NCBI GenBank assembly: GCA_018524345.1
Contig: JADQAZ010000002.1
Span: 620,001-684,000, forward strand
Source: Harenicola maris
GTDB lineage: Bacteria > Pseudomonadota > Alphaproteobacteria > Rhodobacterales > Rhodobacteraceae
Direction of reading: 5' to 3'
DNA: 64,000 nt
Below the pieces are notes generated by a model. It saw nothing but the letters and a program-made list of their open reading frames with translations. It ran no database searches and was not told where the DNA came from. Positions 43,089 through 52,482 of this stretch are shown piece after piece; position 1 is the first letter of the stretch; every line of letters begins with the position of its first letter. The position numbers and the translations under genes are program-made.

Positions 43089-43140
43089 CGTAGCGACGCG
43101 CCGAAGGCGCGGCGCAATCCCTTTGCGATCCGGTGTTTTA

Positions 43141-44184
43141 TCAGGCCCCGCTGGCGGGGCGCAGTTCTATCTGCTCCATGGTGATGGCATTGCCGGAGAC
43201 CTGCGCGATGACCTGTCCGCCCAAGGAGACATCGGTCATGCCGGGGTCGTCGCTGCTGGCGGAGAGGGAGACCTCGGGGGCCTCCTCGCCTGCGGCATCC
43301 TCCCAATAGAGGATCAATTGATCGTCCCCTTCGCCGAAATCGCCGATCTGGGCGGGGTTGCCTTCGACCAGCCAGTCCCCTGCGATGAACAGATCGTTAC
43401 CCTCGCCGCCGGTGGCGAAATCGTCATTGCCGAGGGTGAGGCTGTCGTCGCCTGCGCCGCCGAGGAGGTAGTCGCGGGTCTCTTCCCCTTCGCTGTCTTC
43501 GCGGCCGTCGATGGTGTCGTTGCCTTCGCCGCCGTTGAGGGTGTCGCTTCCGGCGCCGCCGTGCAGGGTGTCATCGCCTTCGCCGCCCTCGAGAATATCG
43601 TCGCCTGCGCCGCCTGTGAGGGTGTCATCACCCGCGCCGCCGATGGCGGTGTCATTGCCTGCGCCGCCCTCCAGCGTGTCATTGCCGCTATGGGCGTAGA
43701 GGGTGTCGTCGCCTGCATCGCCAAGGAGGGTGTCGTCATCGGCTTCGCCGTAGAGCGTATCGTCGCCTTCGCCGCCGTGGAGGGTGTCCTCCCCGTCCTG
43801 ACCGTAGATTTCATCGTCGCCGCCGAGGCCATGGGCCTGATCATCCTCTGCGCCGCCGTGGAGCTGGTCCCCGCCTTCGGTGCCGGAAAGCTGGGTGCTG
43901 TCGTCGGCCTCTGGCTGTTCGTCGGTGGTGGGCTGGAGGGCCTCGGCGCCGGAGGCTTCCTCCCCCGCGACGAGGGTCTGGCCGGAGTGGACCTCTGGCG
44001 TGTCGGAGAGGGCCATCTGGATGATGCTTTCGCTCTCCTCGCCCTGTTCCGCGCTTTGCTCGCGGTCCAGCTCGGTTGATTCCTTTTCGTTATCGGCGTC
44101 ATTTTCCGCGGTGTCGCCGAATTCCGGGCCAACGGCCACGGAACCGGCGAGCATGGCGCCCATCAGGCTCATTAACATCAGCAT
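43141..44184 (-). CDS. acidic RTX-type calcium-binding repeat protein
   Basis: 347 aa, very acidic. A hydrophobic N-terminus (MLMLMSLMGAMLAGSVAVG) is followed by about 100 Glu/Asp-rich residues, then about 12-13 nonapeptide GGxGxDxL-type repeats (about residues 100-260) that form a Ca-binding beta roll. The C-terminal part is non-repetitive, with GDFGEGDDQLILYW. Likely surface or secreted, perhaps by type I secretion. The start MLMLMSL at 44184 has GAGGAC upstream. Divergent from a similar gene at 44479. Confidence 0.88.
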   Translation of the reverse strand: MLMLMSLMGAMLAGSVAVGPEFGDTAENDADNEKESTELDREQSAEQGEESESIIQMALSDTPEVHSGQTLVAGEEASGAEALQPTTDEQPEADDSTQLSGTEGGDQLHGGAEDDQAHGLGGDDEIYGQDGEDTLHGGEGDDTLYGEADDDTLLGDAGDDTLYAHSGNDTLEGGAGNDTAIGGAGDDTLTGGAGDDILEGGEGDDTLHGGAGSDTLNGGEGNDTIDGREDSEGEETRDYLLGGAGDDSLTLGNDDFATGGEGNDLFIAGDWLVEGNPAQIGDFGEGDDQLILYWEDAAGEEAPEVSLSASSDDPGMTDVSLGGQVIAQVSGNAITMEQIELRPASGA

Positions 44185-44478
44185 TTCTTTGTCCTCTTTG
44201 GCCACGAATGCAGCCAGCCAGCGCCCCCACGCTTGGGACAATATTAGCGGGAACGGGGGCACAAAGCGTTAAAGAGGAGCCTTGGGGGCGGGAAATCTGT
44301 CGGTTTGGTTAACGGGGGCAAGTGGTGCTATTTTATGAACAATCGGGCGATTTGGCCGGGATTGGAGGGGGTTTGAATTAATTTCACACGGAAATTAGCC
44401 AAGTTAACACCTTGGAAACCAACAATCTGGCAGTAACCTGTTTAAGACATTTTGATTTCATTTGTTGAGGAGCCGGAA
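44185..44478. promoter_or_regulatory. divergent promoter region between RTX-like genes
   Basis: 294 nt with AT-rich sequence (44330-44480) that includes several TTAAC half-sites and ATTTTATGAA-type stretches. It must drive both acidic proteins in opposite directions. No defined operator was identified. Confidence 0.45.
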
Positions 44479-45540
44479 ATGGACATTTTATCTGGTGCGC
44501 TTGTCCCCATTCTTTTCGTTATGTTCGGGGGATTGGCCCTGTTGGATCAGAATCAGGACGACGAGTCCGCGGATGAGGCGGAGCCCACCGATGACATCCT
44601 TGATGGATCGCAGGGCGAGGATGACCTGTTGGACGGGGCCGACGGGAATGACACCCTGACGGGCAATGAGGGCGACGGGGATACTCTGAATGCCGGTGAC
44701 GGCGATGATATCCTGAATGTTCTGGGCGAGAATACCGCCTCTGGCGGGGCCGGAGCGGATGAGTTCAATGTGGATGCGACCCTTGGCGGCCAATCGACCA
44801 TCGTTGATTTTGACCCCGCCGAGGACAGTTTGATCCTGACGGTGCCGGCCGAGGATGGCGGGCTTGAGGTGGTTTCCGATGGGGATGATCTGGTTCTGAA
44901 GGGGCCGGGGGAGGATGGCACGGTTTACACCACGCTGTCGGACCTTGGCAGCCTTGAGGGCGCGGTTGTGACCCTTGAGATTCCGGCGGTTGAGGCCAGC
45001 GAGGAGGAGGCGGGGTCACCCGCGCTTGTTCTGGAGTTGAGCGATCTTGCGGCCGGTGATCTGGTAGAGGCGACCTATGATGCGGCCTCCGGCTGGACGA
45101 TTGATCCGGGCGAGAGTGGCGCTGGCGTTGAGATTACCGAGGGCGTTGGCACGGTGGCCGATGTGGTGGAGCCGGATGAGGAAGAAGAGCCCGAGGAGGA
45201 GCCCGATGTGGTGGACCCGGGCGAGGAGCCTGATGAGGAGGAGCCGGACGAGAGCGATGCGGTGGAGCTTGTTTCCGGCGATGTTGTGAATGCGACTGAG
45301 GATCCGGACAGCTATGTTCTGACCTCCTACGGCGAGGGATCGACCGCCCTGATCCGCGGGTTTGATCCGAATTTTGACAGCTTGCAGATTGTCCTGCCCG
45401 AGGGCGGGGAGGGGGATTTGACCCTGACCACCACGGTTGTGGGCGATACGCAGGTTTGGGTTGACGGGGTTGCGGCAATTCAGATTGGCGGCATGCCGGC
45501 CGATCTGCTTGGCGCGATTACGGCGGTGCCCGCAGGGTAG
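44479..45540 (+). CDS. acidic RTX-like protein with Glu/Asp/Pro linker
   Basis: 353 aa. Membrane-like N-terminus (MDILSGALVPILFVMFGGLALL), a short RTX segment (DDLLDGADGNDTLTGNEGDGDTLNAGDGDDIL, residues about 50-85), two beta modules beginning DFDPAEDSLILTVP and FDPNFDSLQIVLP, and between them an acidic Glu/Pro linker (about 235-270). GAGGAG precedes the ATG. The module resembles the C-terminus of the divergent 43141-44184 protein, so they look like partners or paralogues. Confidence 0.85.
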   Translation: MDILSGALVPILFVMFGGLALLDQNQDDESADEAEPTDDILDGSQGEDDLLDGADGNDTLTGNEGDGDTLNAGDGDDILNVLGENTASGGAGADEFNVDATLGGQSTIVDFDPAEDSLILTVPAEDGGLEVVSDGDDLVLKGPGEDGTVYTTLSDLGSLEGAVVTLEIPAVEASEEEAGSPALVLELSDLAAGDLVEATYDAASGWTIDPGESGAGVEITEGVGTVADVVEPDEEEEPEEEPDVVDPGEEPDEEEPDESDAVELVSGDVVNATEDPDSYVLTSYGEGSTALIRGFDPNFDSLQIVLPEGGEGDLTLTTTVVGDTQVWVDGVAAIQIGGMPADLLGAITAVPAG

Positions 45541-45616
45541 AGCGGTGCGCCGCGGGAGGCCTATGGGAATTGCCGGATAGGGCGCAGCGTGTTTGGGAGG
45601 AGACGCAGCGCCGGAG

Positions 45617-45642
45617 CGCCGGGGGCAGCAATGTCCCCGGCG
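45617..45642 (+). terminator. terminator of the RTX-like gene
   Basis: 8-bp stem CGCCGGGG/CCCCGGCG with a 10-nt loop, followed by TTTTGCGTTT, 76 nt after the stop of the + strand RTX-like gene. Confidence 0.75.
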
Positions 45643-45675
45643 TTTTGCGTTTCGGGGCGTTTCGGGGCGCTGGGC

Positions 45676-46191
45676 TTAGGCCCAGAGTTGCGGCTGTTCG
45701 GTGTATTTGAGGTAGAGCGGGTGGCGCGGGTGGCCTGCCTTGGTCAGGCCGAGGTGATAGAGCGGCAGGGCAGTGTCGCGCAGGATCTGCGCGACCTGCG
45801 TGCCGCGCCCGAGGTGTTCGCCATGGGCGCCCCAAGCGCAGATGATCCTGTCGGCCCAGTCGCAGCCTTGCAAAATGGCGCTGTCGTTCTCCGGCCCCAC
45901 GGGGTCGGCGGCGGCGCGCATGGCTTTTGGGTCTGTGTCGCGCCAGGCAAAGATGTTGCAGACGCGGAAGGCGCCGAAGCCAAGGGCGCGGGCGCGGCGT
46001 TCGCAGCGCTCCACCGTGGGGTCGTTCTGGACCTCTGTCGCCGTCGAGGGGTTGAGCATGATGAAGAGCACCTTGCCGCCTGCGCTGTCCCATTCGCGGG
46101 TCAGGGCGTAGCGGTAGTGTTCGCAGGGCGAATAGACCGCCGTGGAGGGGGCGTCGCCTTTGGTGGCGCGTCTGGTGATCAGGGCGCTCAT
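45676..46191 (-). CDS. DUF1643 domain-containing protein
   Basis: 171 aa. Matches the DUF1643 pattern [38 protein letters not shown] and [25 protein letters not shown]. Function unknown; DUF1643 proteins are small and widespread. The start at 46191 overlaps the truB stop (ATGA), so it is the downstream member of the truB operon. Confidence 0.9.
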   Translation of the reverse strand: MSALITRRATKGDAPSTAVYSPCEHYRYALTREWDSAGGKVLFIMLNPSTATEVQNDPTVERCERRARALGFGAFRVCNIFAWRDTDPKAMRAAADPVGPENDSAILQGCDWADRIICAWGAHGEHLGRGTQVAQILRDTALPLYHLGLTKAGHPRHPLYLKYTEQPQLWA

Positions 46192-47105
46192 TCGGCGGGG
46201 GTGCGGTTGAGCACGCGGTTCGGGTGCAGCATGCCGCCGAGGTAGGTGCCGATGGCGACGGCCTGCCCCTGCCACGCGCCCCAGACGGTATCGCCGGGCA
46301 TGGCATCGGTGAAGGTCACCTCGCCGGGGTTGCCATTGCCCACGGCCTTGGCCCCTGCGGGGGAGAGGCGGGCCTGCGGCAGGTCATCGAGGGCGATTTC
46401 CACGGGCTGCATCAGGGCGTCGATTTCGGGGGTTTTGGCGAGCTCTTCGATCTGCTCCAGCGTCACGGCGTTTTCGGTGTCAAAGGGGCCGGACCAGATG
46501 CGGCGGAGCGTGACCACATGGCCGCCGCAGCCCAGCGCCGCGCCCAGATCGCGGGCGATGGCGCGGACGTAGCCGCCCTTGCCGCAGGTCATTTCCAGCA
46601 CGGCGGTGTCGGCGTCCGGTTGCTCGATCAGGTCCAGCGCCTCGACATAGAGCGGGCGGGCGGCGATCTCGAAATCCTCGTTGTCGCGGGCCAGCGCATA
46701 GGCGCGCTCGCCGTCGATTTTGACGGCGGAGAATTTCGGCGGCACCTGCGTGATATCGCCGGTAAAGGCGGGCAGGGCGGCGCGGATGTCATCGGCGCTT
46801 GGGCGCTGGGCGAATTCCTCGATCACCTCGCCTTCGGCGTCGTCGGTATTGGTGACCTGCCCCCAGCGCACGGTAAAGCGGTAGGCCTTGAGCGCGTCGG
46901 TGATGAAGGGGATGGTTTTGGTCGCCTCGCCCAGCGCCACGGCCAGAACGCCTGTGGCGGCGGGGTCGAGCGTTCCGGCGTGGCCGGCCTTTTTCGCGCC
47001 CATGGCCCAGCGGACCTTGCCCACCACGGCGGTGGAGGTTGGCCCTGCGGGTTTGTCGATGATGATCCAGCCGCTGATATCGCGGCCTTTCTTGGTGCGC
47101 CCCAT
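46188..47105 (-). CDS. truB: tRNA pseudouridine(55) synthase TruB
   Basis: 305 aa. Makes pseudouridine 55 in the T-loop of tRNAs. The catalytic Asp47 is in [13 protein letters not shown], equivalent to E. coli Asp48. [11 protein letters not shown] and the later [17 protein letters not shown] segment are family landmarks. It lies close to rbfA, which is typical ribosome/tRNA-maturation context. Confidence 0.97.
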   Translation of the reverse strand: MGRTKKGRDISGWIIIDKPAGPTSTAVVGKVRWAMGAKKAGHAGTLDPAATGVLAVALGEATKTIPFITDALKAYRFTVRWGQVTNTDDAEGEVIEEFAQRPSADDIRAALPAFTGDITQVPPKFSAVKIDGERAYALARDNEDFEIAARPLYVEALDLIEQPDADTAVLEMTCGKGGYVRAIARDLGAALGCGGHVVTLRRIWSGPFDTENAVTLEQIEELAKTPEIDALMQPVEIALDDLPQARLSPAGAKAVGNGNPGEVTFTDAMPGDTVWGAWQGQAVAIGTYLGGMLHPNRVLNRTPAE

Positions 47106-47147
47106 GTCAGGCCCCTTGTAAGCAAATTGCCCGCGCGGGTCGGGCCG

Positions 47148-47651
47148 TTACGAGATCACGCAATCGGCGACTTCGAAGTCGACGGCAATGCGGGTTTCGG
47201 GTGTCACCGGAAAGCCGGCGGCGTTGATATAGAGGGTGCCCCTGTCCCAGAACACCGCATCGGGGGCCATATCTAGGGTTGTCGCCTCTGCGTCAATGGC
47301 CGCGCCTTGGAAGAGCAGGCAATCGGTGAGAAATTCCAGCACATAGCCGTTGAATTCGGTGTCAAAGAGGAGCGCCTCGGCCGAGGCCTCGAAGCTGATG
47401 GTGAGGCGTTTGGCGGAGATGTCGATCAGCACGGGGATGACGTCGAGGTTGTTTTGCACGCCTTCGGGCACCAGCCCGAATTCGATGCCATCGCCCACCA
47501 CCGCATCGTGGCGTTTGCCGACAAAGAGGGGCTCGTCCTTTTCGTTATAGGTGAGGACGGAGAAGACCACCGAGCGGCCCATCAGGGTTTGCTCGGCCAT
47601 GGCGGGCAGGGCGAGGGCGGCAAGCGTGGCGATCAGGGCAATCAGGCGCAT
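47148..47651 (-). CDS. secreted hypothetical protein
   Basis: 167 aa with a Sec signal (MRLIALIATLAALALPAMA/E). The mature part is strand-rich and has two Cys (LTDCLLFQG and VADCVIS). No family recognised. It lies between truB and the phosphodiester glycosidase gene on the same strand. Confidence 0.75.
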   Translation of the reverse strand: MRLIALIATLAALALPAMAEQTLMGRSVVFSVLTYNEKDEPLFVGKRHDAVVGDGIEFGLVPEGVQNNLDVIPVLIDISAKRLTISFEASAEALLFDTEFNGYVLEFLTDCLLFQGAAIDAEATTLDMAPDAVFWDRGTLYINAAGFPVTPETRIAVDFEVADCVIS

Positions 47652-47696
47652 GGCAATGGCTTTCGGTTGAAAATGCTGCGGCCAGCTTAGCGCGGG

Positions 47697-48455
47697 TTAC
47701 TGCGGCACCACCACCCCGACGATGGGACCAAGGGCAAAGCCGCTGTCGGCGCGGCCAAGGCCGGGGGCAAAGAGGCGCGAGACCTTGCCATCGAAGTAGA
47801 GCGCATTGGGTGTGCCGAGGTGGTCGCGGAAGAGCCGCCCGAAGGCGTGGAAATTCACCCGCTCGTCCGAGATGGCGAAATAGACCGTGCGCCCGTCGGG
47901 CGAGACGCCGACGCCGTTGCGGATATAGCGGCTGTCGCTGTCTTCTAGGAACCTCGGGTGCAGGGCGCCGTTGATGACCAGCATCGGGCCGGATTGCGAG
48001 GCGAAGGTGCAGCTTGGGTTTTCACGCTCGAAAGCGCGGGATTCGATCACGGCGGCGCGGCCGGGGCTCATGCAGAAGACGCCGTTGGGCAGCAGGCCGA
48101 AGTTGCCCGGCCCCGCCCGGGTGACGAGGCCCGCCGTGAGCTTGCCCCGCTCAAGGTAGAGGCCCACGGGGGAGCGGTCACTGTGATACATGCCGCCGTT
48201 CATGGCAAAGTCGAGCCGCAGCCCCTGTTCGGCCAGCGCGGCATCTACGGCGCGAAAGCTGCCGTAGACCGCGCCTGTGCGGTCGGCGTGGAACAGACGG
48301 ATGTCCTGTTCGGCGGAGTAGCGGCAGACGGTGTAATCGGCGCCGTCGAATTCGACCTCGGCGCAGGATGCGGCGGCGGGGCCTGCCGCCAGCAGGGTTG
48401 CGGCGGTGGTGGCGGCCCAAGTGGCGGCGGCGAGGAGGGCTGCTTTAATCTGCAT
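47697..48455 (-). CDS. phosphodiester glycosidase family protein (NAGPA-like)
   Basis: 252 aa, with a signal peptide ([29 protein letters not shown]) and the family core [61 protein letters not shown]. These enzymes (DUF2233/NAGPA type) cleave sugar-phosphodiester bonds in the periplasm. The start at 48455 overlaps the end of rbfA by 11 nt. Confidence 0.85.
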   Translation of the reverse strand: MQIKAALLAAATWAATTAATLLAAGPAAASCAEVEFDGADYTVCRYSAEQDIRLFHADRTGAVYGSFRAVDAALAEQGLRLDFAMNGGMYHSDRSPVGLYLERGKLTAGLVTRAGPGNFGLLPNGVFCMSPGRAAVIESRAFERENPSCTFASQSGPMLVINGALHPRFLEDSDSRYIRNGVGVSPDGRTVYFAISDERVNFHAFGRLFRDHLGTPNALYFDGKVSRLFAPGLGRADSGFALGPIVGVVVPQ

Positions 48456-48885
48456 CGTCCCAACCGGATGTATCCCCGTCTGGCCCGTCTGGTGCATCGA
48501 CATCGCGGGTGACGCGCTCTTCGGCGAGCATGCGGCGGGTGTTGTCCATCTGGTCGAAGGTCGTGTCGATCTCGAACCGCAACTCGGGCGAGTATTTCAG
48601 GGCCAGTTCCTTGTGCACCGCGCGGCGCAGCTCGTAGCGGTTGCGGCGCATGGCGGCGAGGATCTCCTCGGCGCCTTGCCCGCCCAGCGGCAGGACAAAG
48701 GCGGTGGCAAGGCGCAGGTCGGGCGACACGCGCACCTCGCCCACGGTGATCGGCACCGATTGCAGCTCGGGATCGTGGACCTCTCCGCGCTGGAGGACTT
48801 CGCTCAGACGTCTGCGGATCAGCTCGCCTACGCGGAGCTGTCGCTGAGAGGGGCCACCCCCGGTATTGGAATGTGATTTTGCCAT
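48445..48885 (-). CDS. rbfA: 30S ribosome-binding factor RbfA
   Basis: 146 aa. Late 16S-rRNA maturation factor that binds the 30S subunit near helix 1. It has the KH-like core [48 protein letters not shown] and [17 protein letters not shown]. The start MAKSHSNT at 48885. Divergent from dapB with a 119-nt spacer. Confidence 0.95.
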   Translation of the reverse strand: MAKSHSNTGGGPSQRQLRVGELIRRRLSEVLQRGEVHDPELQSVPITVGEVRVSPDLRLATAFVLPLGGQGAEEILAAMRRNRYELRRAVHKELALKYSPELRFEIDTTFDQMDNTRRMLAEERVTRDVDAPDGPDGDTSGWDDAD

Positions 48886-49004
48886 TGCGCCCATCTAAGC
48901 GCGCGGGCGCGTTGTTGCAAGCGACGGAGTGTAATTGCAGGCGGAGGATTGCGCAGGTATTGGGGGGGAAACCCTTTCTCCCCGCCGACACAAGGACCGC
49001 GTTG

Positions 49005-49829
49005 ATGACACAGACAGACAGCAAGACCGGAATCGTGATTGCGGGGGCCTCTGGCCGGATGGGGCAGATGTTGACCGCCGCTGTGCTGGATCACCCAGCG
49101 CTTTGGCTGGCGGGCGCACTGGAGCGCCCCGGCCATGAGTGGATCGGGCGCGATCTGGGCGAGGCCATGGGGCAGGGCGCGCTGAGCGTCACGGTGTCGG
49201 ACCAGATGGCCGAGACATTGAAGGGTGCGGGGGCGGTGATTGATTTCACCGCGCCGGTGGGCACGCGGGTTCTGGCCGAGGCTGCGGCGCAGGCGGGCTG
49301 TGCCCATATCATCGGCACCACGGGGATGACCGAGGAGGATATCGCCGCCGTCGATGCCTGCGCCGACCGCGCGGTGATTGTGCGGGCGGGGAATATGAGC
49401 CTTGGGGTGAATTTGTTGATGCAGCTGACGAAACAGGTGGCTGCCGCGCTGGATGCGGATTTCGATATCGAGGTTGTCGAGGCCCATCACCGGCACAAGG
49501 TGGATGCGCCTTCTGGCACCGCATTGATGCTGGGTGAGGCCGCCGCCGAGGGGCGGGGCTTGCCCTTGGCCGATGTCTATACCGCCGCCCGCGACGGGAT
49601 CACCGGCGCACGGGAGCGTGGCTCCATCGGGTTCAGCGCCATTCGCGGCGGCGATATCATCGGCGAGCATGACGTGATTTTCGCGGGCGAGGGGGAGCGG
49701 ATTGTGCTGACCCATAAGGCCAGCGACCGCAGCCTGTTTGCCAATGGCGCGCTGAAGGCCGCGATCTGGGCGCAGGGCCGCGCGCCGGGGCACTACGATA
49801 TGCTGGATGTGCTGGGGTTGAAGGCCTAG
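49005..49829 (+). CDS. dapB: 4-hydroxy-tetrahydrodipicolinate reductase DapB
   Basis: 274 aa. Lysine/diaminopimelate biosynthesis. NAD(P)H-binding GASGRMG at 14-20, GTTGM, and the substrate and catalytic segment [15 protein letters not shown]. Start MTQTDSK at 49005, AAGGA upstream. The upstream extension to 48873 overlaps rbfA and is rejected. Confidence 0.96.
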   Translation: MTQTDSKTGIVIAGASGRMGQMLTAAVLDHPALWLAGALERPGHEWIGRDLGEAMGQGALSVTVSDQMAETLKGAGAVIDFTAPVGTRVLAEAAAQAGCAHIIGTTGMTEEDIAAVDACADRAVIVRAGNMSLGVNLLMQLTKQVAAALDADFDIEVVEAHHRHKVDAPSGTALMLGEAAAEGRGLPLADVYTAARDGITGARERGSIGFSAIRGGDIIGEHDVIFAGEGERIVLTHKASDRSLFANGALKAAIWAQGRAPGHYDMLDVLGLKA

Positions 49830-49863
49830 GGGTAGGGGCGTTGCGGCCTAGGCCGTTCGAGCT

Positions 49864-50718
49864 TTACTGAAAACTGTAGCCAAAGAACTCAAATATCTCT
49901 TTTTGAACCTCGTTCAGGTTGCCCTTGTTTGGTGGGGTCGGTTGCAAAATTACACCGTAATCTGCGCAAATTCCGTTCCTACGAGCCATTCTTTGAGCTA
50001 GCAGTTTTGCAGGGTTCGGGTCGTTCTTCACATCGAGGGTATCGCAGGCTTGATAAAAGGCGCTGGCAATTACATCGGCAAGTTGAAGGCCAGAATCCTC
50101 AGTGTGAGGCACGTAGTTAATGAGATTGTATCTTAGAACTTCGTGTTTTATTTCCCATTTTCGCAAATACGTGGTTTTTGATGCCGCTTGTGCCTTGAGG
50201 AGTTCTAAATAGGCTTTGGTTTGCCCGTATGAGTGGCTGCCGCGTTCACTAAACACAATTTTTAGATAGTTTGGTTTCACGCCTCGCTTTATGCCGTCTT
50301 CATAGCAAAGCTGTGTGGTTCTTTCCAAAAGGCACCGAACGCACCAATTATAGAACCATTGTTTTCCTCTCTTTTTTGCCGCTCTTTCGTTCTCCCAGCC
50401 TCGCATGTTTTTCTTATTTGAACAAACTACAAAGTATACAGCCTTTTGTTCAGCAAGGAGTTCGCAGGTTCGAAGTTTCTTTCTGGGAGAGAGTTTGCGA
50501 AAGTGCAGTGCGGGTGATTGGGTTGCATTGATGTCTTTTCGGATGTTTGTGACCCAATCGTCGACACTGTCTTCATTTCTTGCGCGGATTAGAACGCCTG
50601 AAACTAGGAGCCATTCCGAAGCTCCTGTTTCGTCTATCGGCCTGACTCTGGTTAAACCGTCATCACCAGCCTCGTCGATATAGAGAACGTATTCGTATGG
50701 TTTCGGTTGAGGTCTCAT
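49864..50718 (-). CDS. DUF3800 domain-containing protein
   Basis: 284 aa with the DUF3800 opening YVLYIDEAGDDGL and late SGLQLADVIASAFYQA, family elements of a presumed RNase H-like/nuclease-related fold. The function is unproven; such genes are often in mobile or defence-rich regions. Base composition is clearly AT-richer than the flanking dapB and sdhAF4 genes, and codon use is unlike theirs. The gene looks inserted between dapB and the sdhAF4/rsmB cluster. Confidence 0.85.
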   Translation of the reverse strand: MRPQPKPYEYVLYIDEAGDDGLTRVRPIDETGASEWLLVSGVLIRARNEDSVDDWVTNIRKDINATQSPALHFRKLSPRKKLRTCELLAEQKAVYFVVCSNKKNMRGWENERAAKKRGKQWFYNWCVRCLLERTTQLCYEDGIKRGVKPNYLKIVFSERGSHSYGQTKAYLELLKAQAASKTTYLRKWEIKHEVLRYNLINYVPHTEDSGLQLADVIASAFYQACDTLDVKNDPNPAKLLAQRMARRNGICADYGVILQPTPPNKGNLNEVQKEIFEFFGYSFQ

Positions 50719-50840
50719 ATTTAAAAGACAGCATCCGATAGTCGATTGAGTCAATGCTTCTTTAAAAAATACTATTTAGGGTTATGAATTTAGGAAAAGA
50801 AAAATGGACTCTTGAGGCATTCTCAAAAGCTGAACACTTT

Positions 50841-51023
50841 CTAGAAATCCACCGCGATTCCCTTTTTCTCCCAATCGCCGTAGCGGGCGGGGTCTAGGCC
50901 CTTGCGGCCGCCGAGTTCGGTGGGGCGGGCCGCTTCGGCTTTGGTGGCCTCTTGGCGGCGGAGTTCGGCCTCTTGCAATGCGCGTTTGGCGGCCTCGGGG
51001 AGGGGGTTGGCGGCTTCGGTCAT
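50841..51023 (-). CDS. succinate dehydrogenase assembly factor 4 (DUF1674) family protein
   Basis: 60 aa, Glu/Ala/Arg-rich helix followed by ELGGRKGLDPARYGDWEKKGIAVDF, the conserved SdhAF4 (DUF1674) C-terminal signature. It is thought to assist FAD-containing SdhA assembly. AGGAG lies upstream of the ATG at 51023. It is divergent from rsmB, a common alphaproteobacterial arrangement. Confidence 0.9.
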   Translation of the reverse strand: MTEAANPLPEAAKRALQEAELRRQEATKAEAARPTELGGRKGLDPARYGDWEKKGIAVDF

Positions 51024-51116
51024 GCTTAGGCTCCTTGTGACAGGGTTTAAACGGATATAGGACGCGAGGCTTGAGGCGGCAAGCATTGCGGTAATCACGG
51101 CGGCAAGGGGTTTTTC

Positions 51117-52403
51117 ATGGCACAACCGGCATATGATGCGCGCGCATTGGCGTTGCGGTTGATTGATTGCGTTCTTCGGCACCAGCGGATGCTGTCCGAG
51201 GCGCTGGGCGATGAGGATGTCGAGAGCCTGCCGCCGGAGATCAAGGCGCGGGGGCAGCGGCTGGCGGTGGAGGTGCTTCGGCATCTGAGCCGCGCCGATG
51301 CGGCGATGAAGCCCTATATCCAGCAGCCCGTTTCCCCGCCGGTGAAGGCGATTTTGCGTTTGGGTGTTGTTGAGTTGCTGGCGCTGGATGGTGCGCCCCA
51401 TGGGGTGGTGAATGCCGCTGTTGGCCTGACGCGGCGCCATCAGGGCACGGCGCGGGCCAAGGGGTTGGTCAATGCGATTTTGCGGCGGGTGTCCGAGGAT
51501 GGGCGCGAGGCTTGGGACAAGGCCCCGGCCCAGCGGATGCCAAAGTGGCTTCGCGGCCGTGTTGGCGGGGCCTTTGGCAATGCGGCGGCCAGCGCCATCG
51601 AGTTGGCCCATGAGCGCGGCGCGCCTTTGGACCTGTCGGTAAAGGGCGATGCGGCGGCTTTGGCCGAGGCTGTGGGCGGCGAGGTTTTGCCGACCGGATC
51701 GGTGCGTTTGGCGGCGGGCACGCGGGTGTCTGGCCTGCCGGGCTATGACGCGGGCGATTGGTGGGTGCAGGATGCGGGGGCGACTTTGGCGGCCAAGATG
51801 ATTGGCGGCACGGGCCTTCGGGTGTTGGATTTGTGCGCCGCGCCGGGGGGCAAGACGATGCAACTGGCGGCGGCGGGGCATGAGGTGACGGCGCTGGACC
51901 TGTCGGGGCGGCGGCTGGAGCGGCTTCGGGCCAATCTGGAGCGGACGGGGCTGACGGCGCAGGTTGTCACCGAGGATGCCCTGCATTGGGAGCCGGAGGC
52001 GCCCTTTGATGCGGTGTTGCTCGATGCGCCCTGCAGCGCGACGGGGACGTTGCGGCGGCATCCGGACCTGCCCCATGTGCGCGAGGCGGATGCGATCAAG
52101 GAATTGACGCAGTTGCAGGCGCAGATGCTGGACCGTGCGGCTGGGTTCGTAAAGCCCGGCGGGCAGGTGATTTACTGCGTTTGTTCGCTCCTCCCCGCTG
52201 AGGGGGAGGCGCAGCTGGCGGCGGCGCTGGAGCGTCTGCCGGAACTGGAGCGGGACGCGGGGGCGGAGGATCTGCCCGGTGTTCCGGCTGAGTGGCATGC
52301 GCCGGATGGGGGCCTGCGGTTGCGGCCCGATTTCTGGGCGGAACGCGGCGGGATTGACGGGTTTTTCGTTGCGGCGCTGCGCCGCCGAGGGGACGCCGGG
52401 TGA
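51117..52403 (+). CDS. rsmB: 16S rRNA m5C methyltransferase RsmB-like
   Basis: 428 aa. NusB-like N-terminal RNA-binding domain (HGVVNAAVGLTRRHQGTARAKGLVNAILRR) and a SAM-dependent methyltransferase domain with CAAPGGKT (about 237-244), catalytic Cys306 in DAPCSATG and YCVCSL. It should methylate C967 or the equivalent of 16S rRNA. The first gene of the rsmB - heparinase-like - purH group. Confidence 0.92.
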   Translation: MAQPAYDARALALRLIDCVLRHQRMLSEALGDEDVESLPPEIKARGQRLAVEVLRHLSRADAAMKPYIQQPVSPPVKAILRLGVVELLALDGAPHGVVNAAVGLTRRHQGTARAKGLVNAILRRVSEDGREAWDKAPAQRMPKWLRGRVGGAFGNAAASAIELAHERGAPLDLSVKGDAAALAEAVGGEVLPTGSVRLAAGTRVSGLPGYDAGDWWVQDAGATLAAKMIGGTGLRVLDLCAAPGGKTMQLAAAGHEVTALDLSGRRLERLRANLERTGLTAQVVTEDALHWEPEAPFDAVLLDAPCSATGTLRRHPDLPHVREADAIKELTQLQAQMLDRAAGFVKPGGQVIYCVCSLLPAEGEAQLAAALERLPELERDAGAEDLPGVPAEWHAPDGGLRLRPDFWAERGGIDGFFVAALRRRGDAG

Positions 52404-52482
52404 TGATGCGGGCAGGTGACAGGCCCGCCGCGCCGGATTATGGTGCCGCGAGGATCAACCCCCGCAACAAGACGGGAGCCGC

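Noticed and set aside
44330-44480. CtrA-type TTAAC half sites in the RTX promoter region
   Set aside because: No pair with the TTAA-N7-TTAA spacing was found, so no CtrA site is claimed.
45518-46306. 262-aa minus-strand frame overlapping DUF1643
   Set aside because: Arg/Pro-rich shadow of the DUF1643 and RTX genes in another frame.
50841-52298. 485-aa minus-strand frame containing SdhAF4
   Set aside because: Only the last 60 codons match SdhAF4 and carry a ribosome site; the rest is antisense to rsmB.
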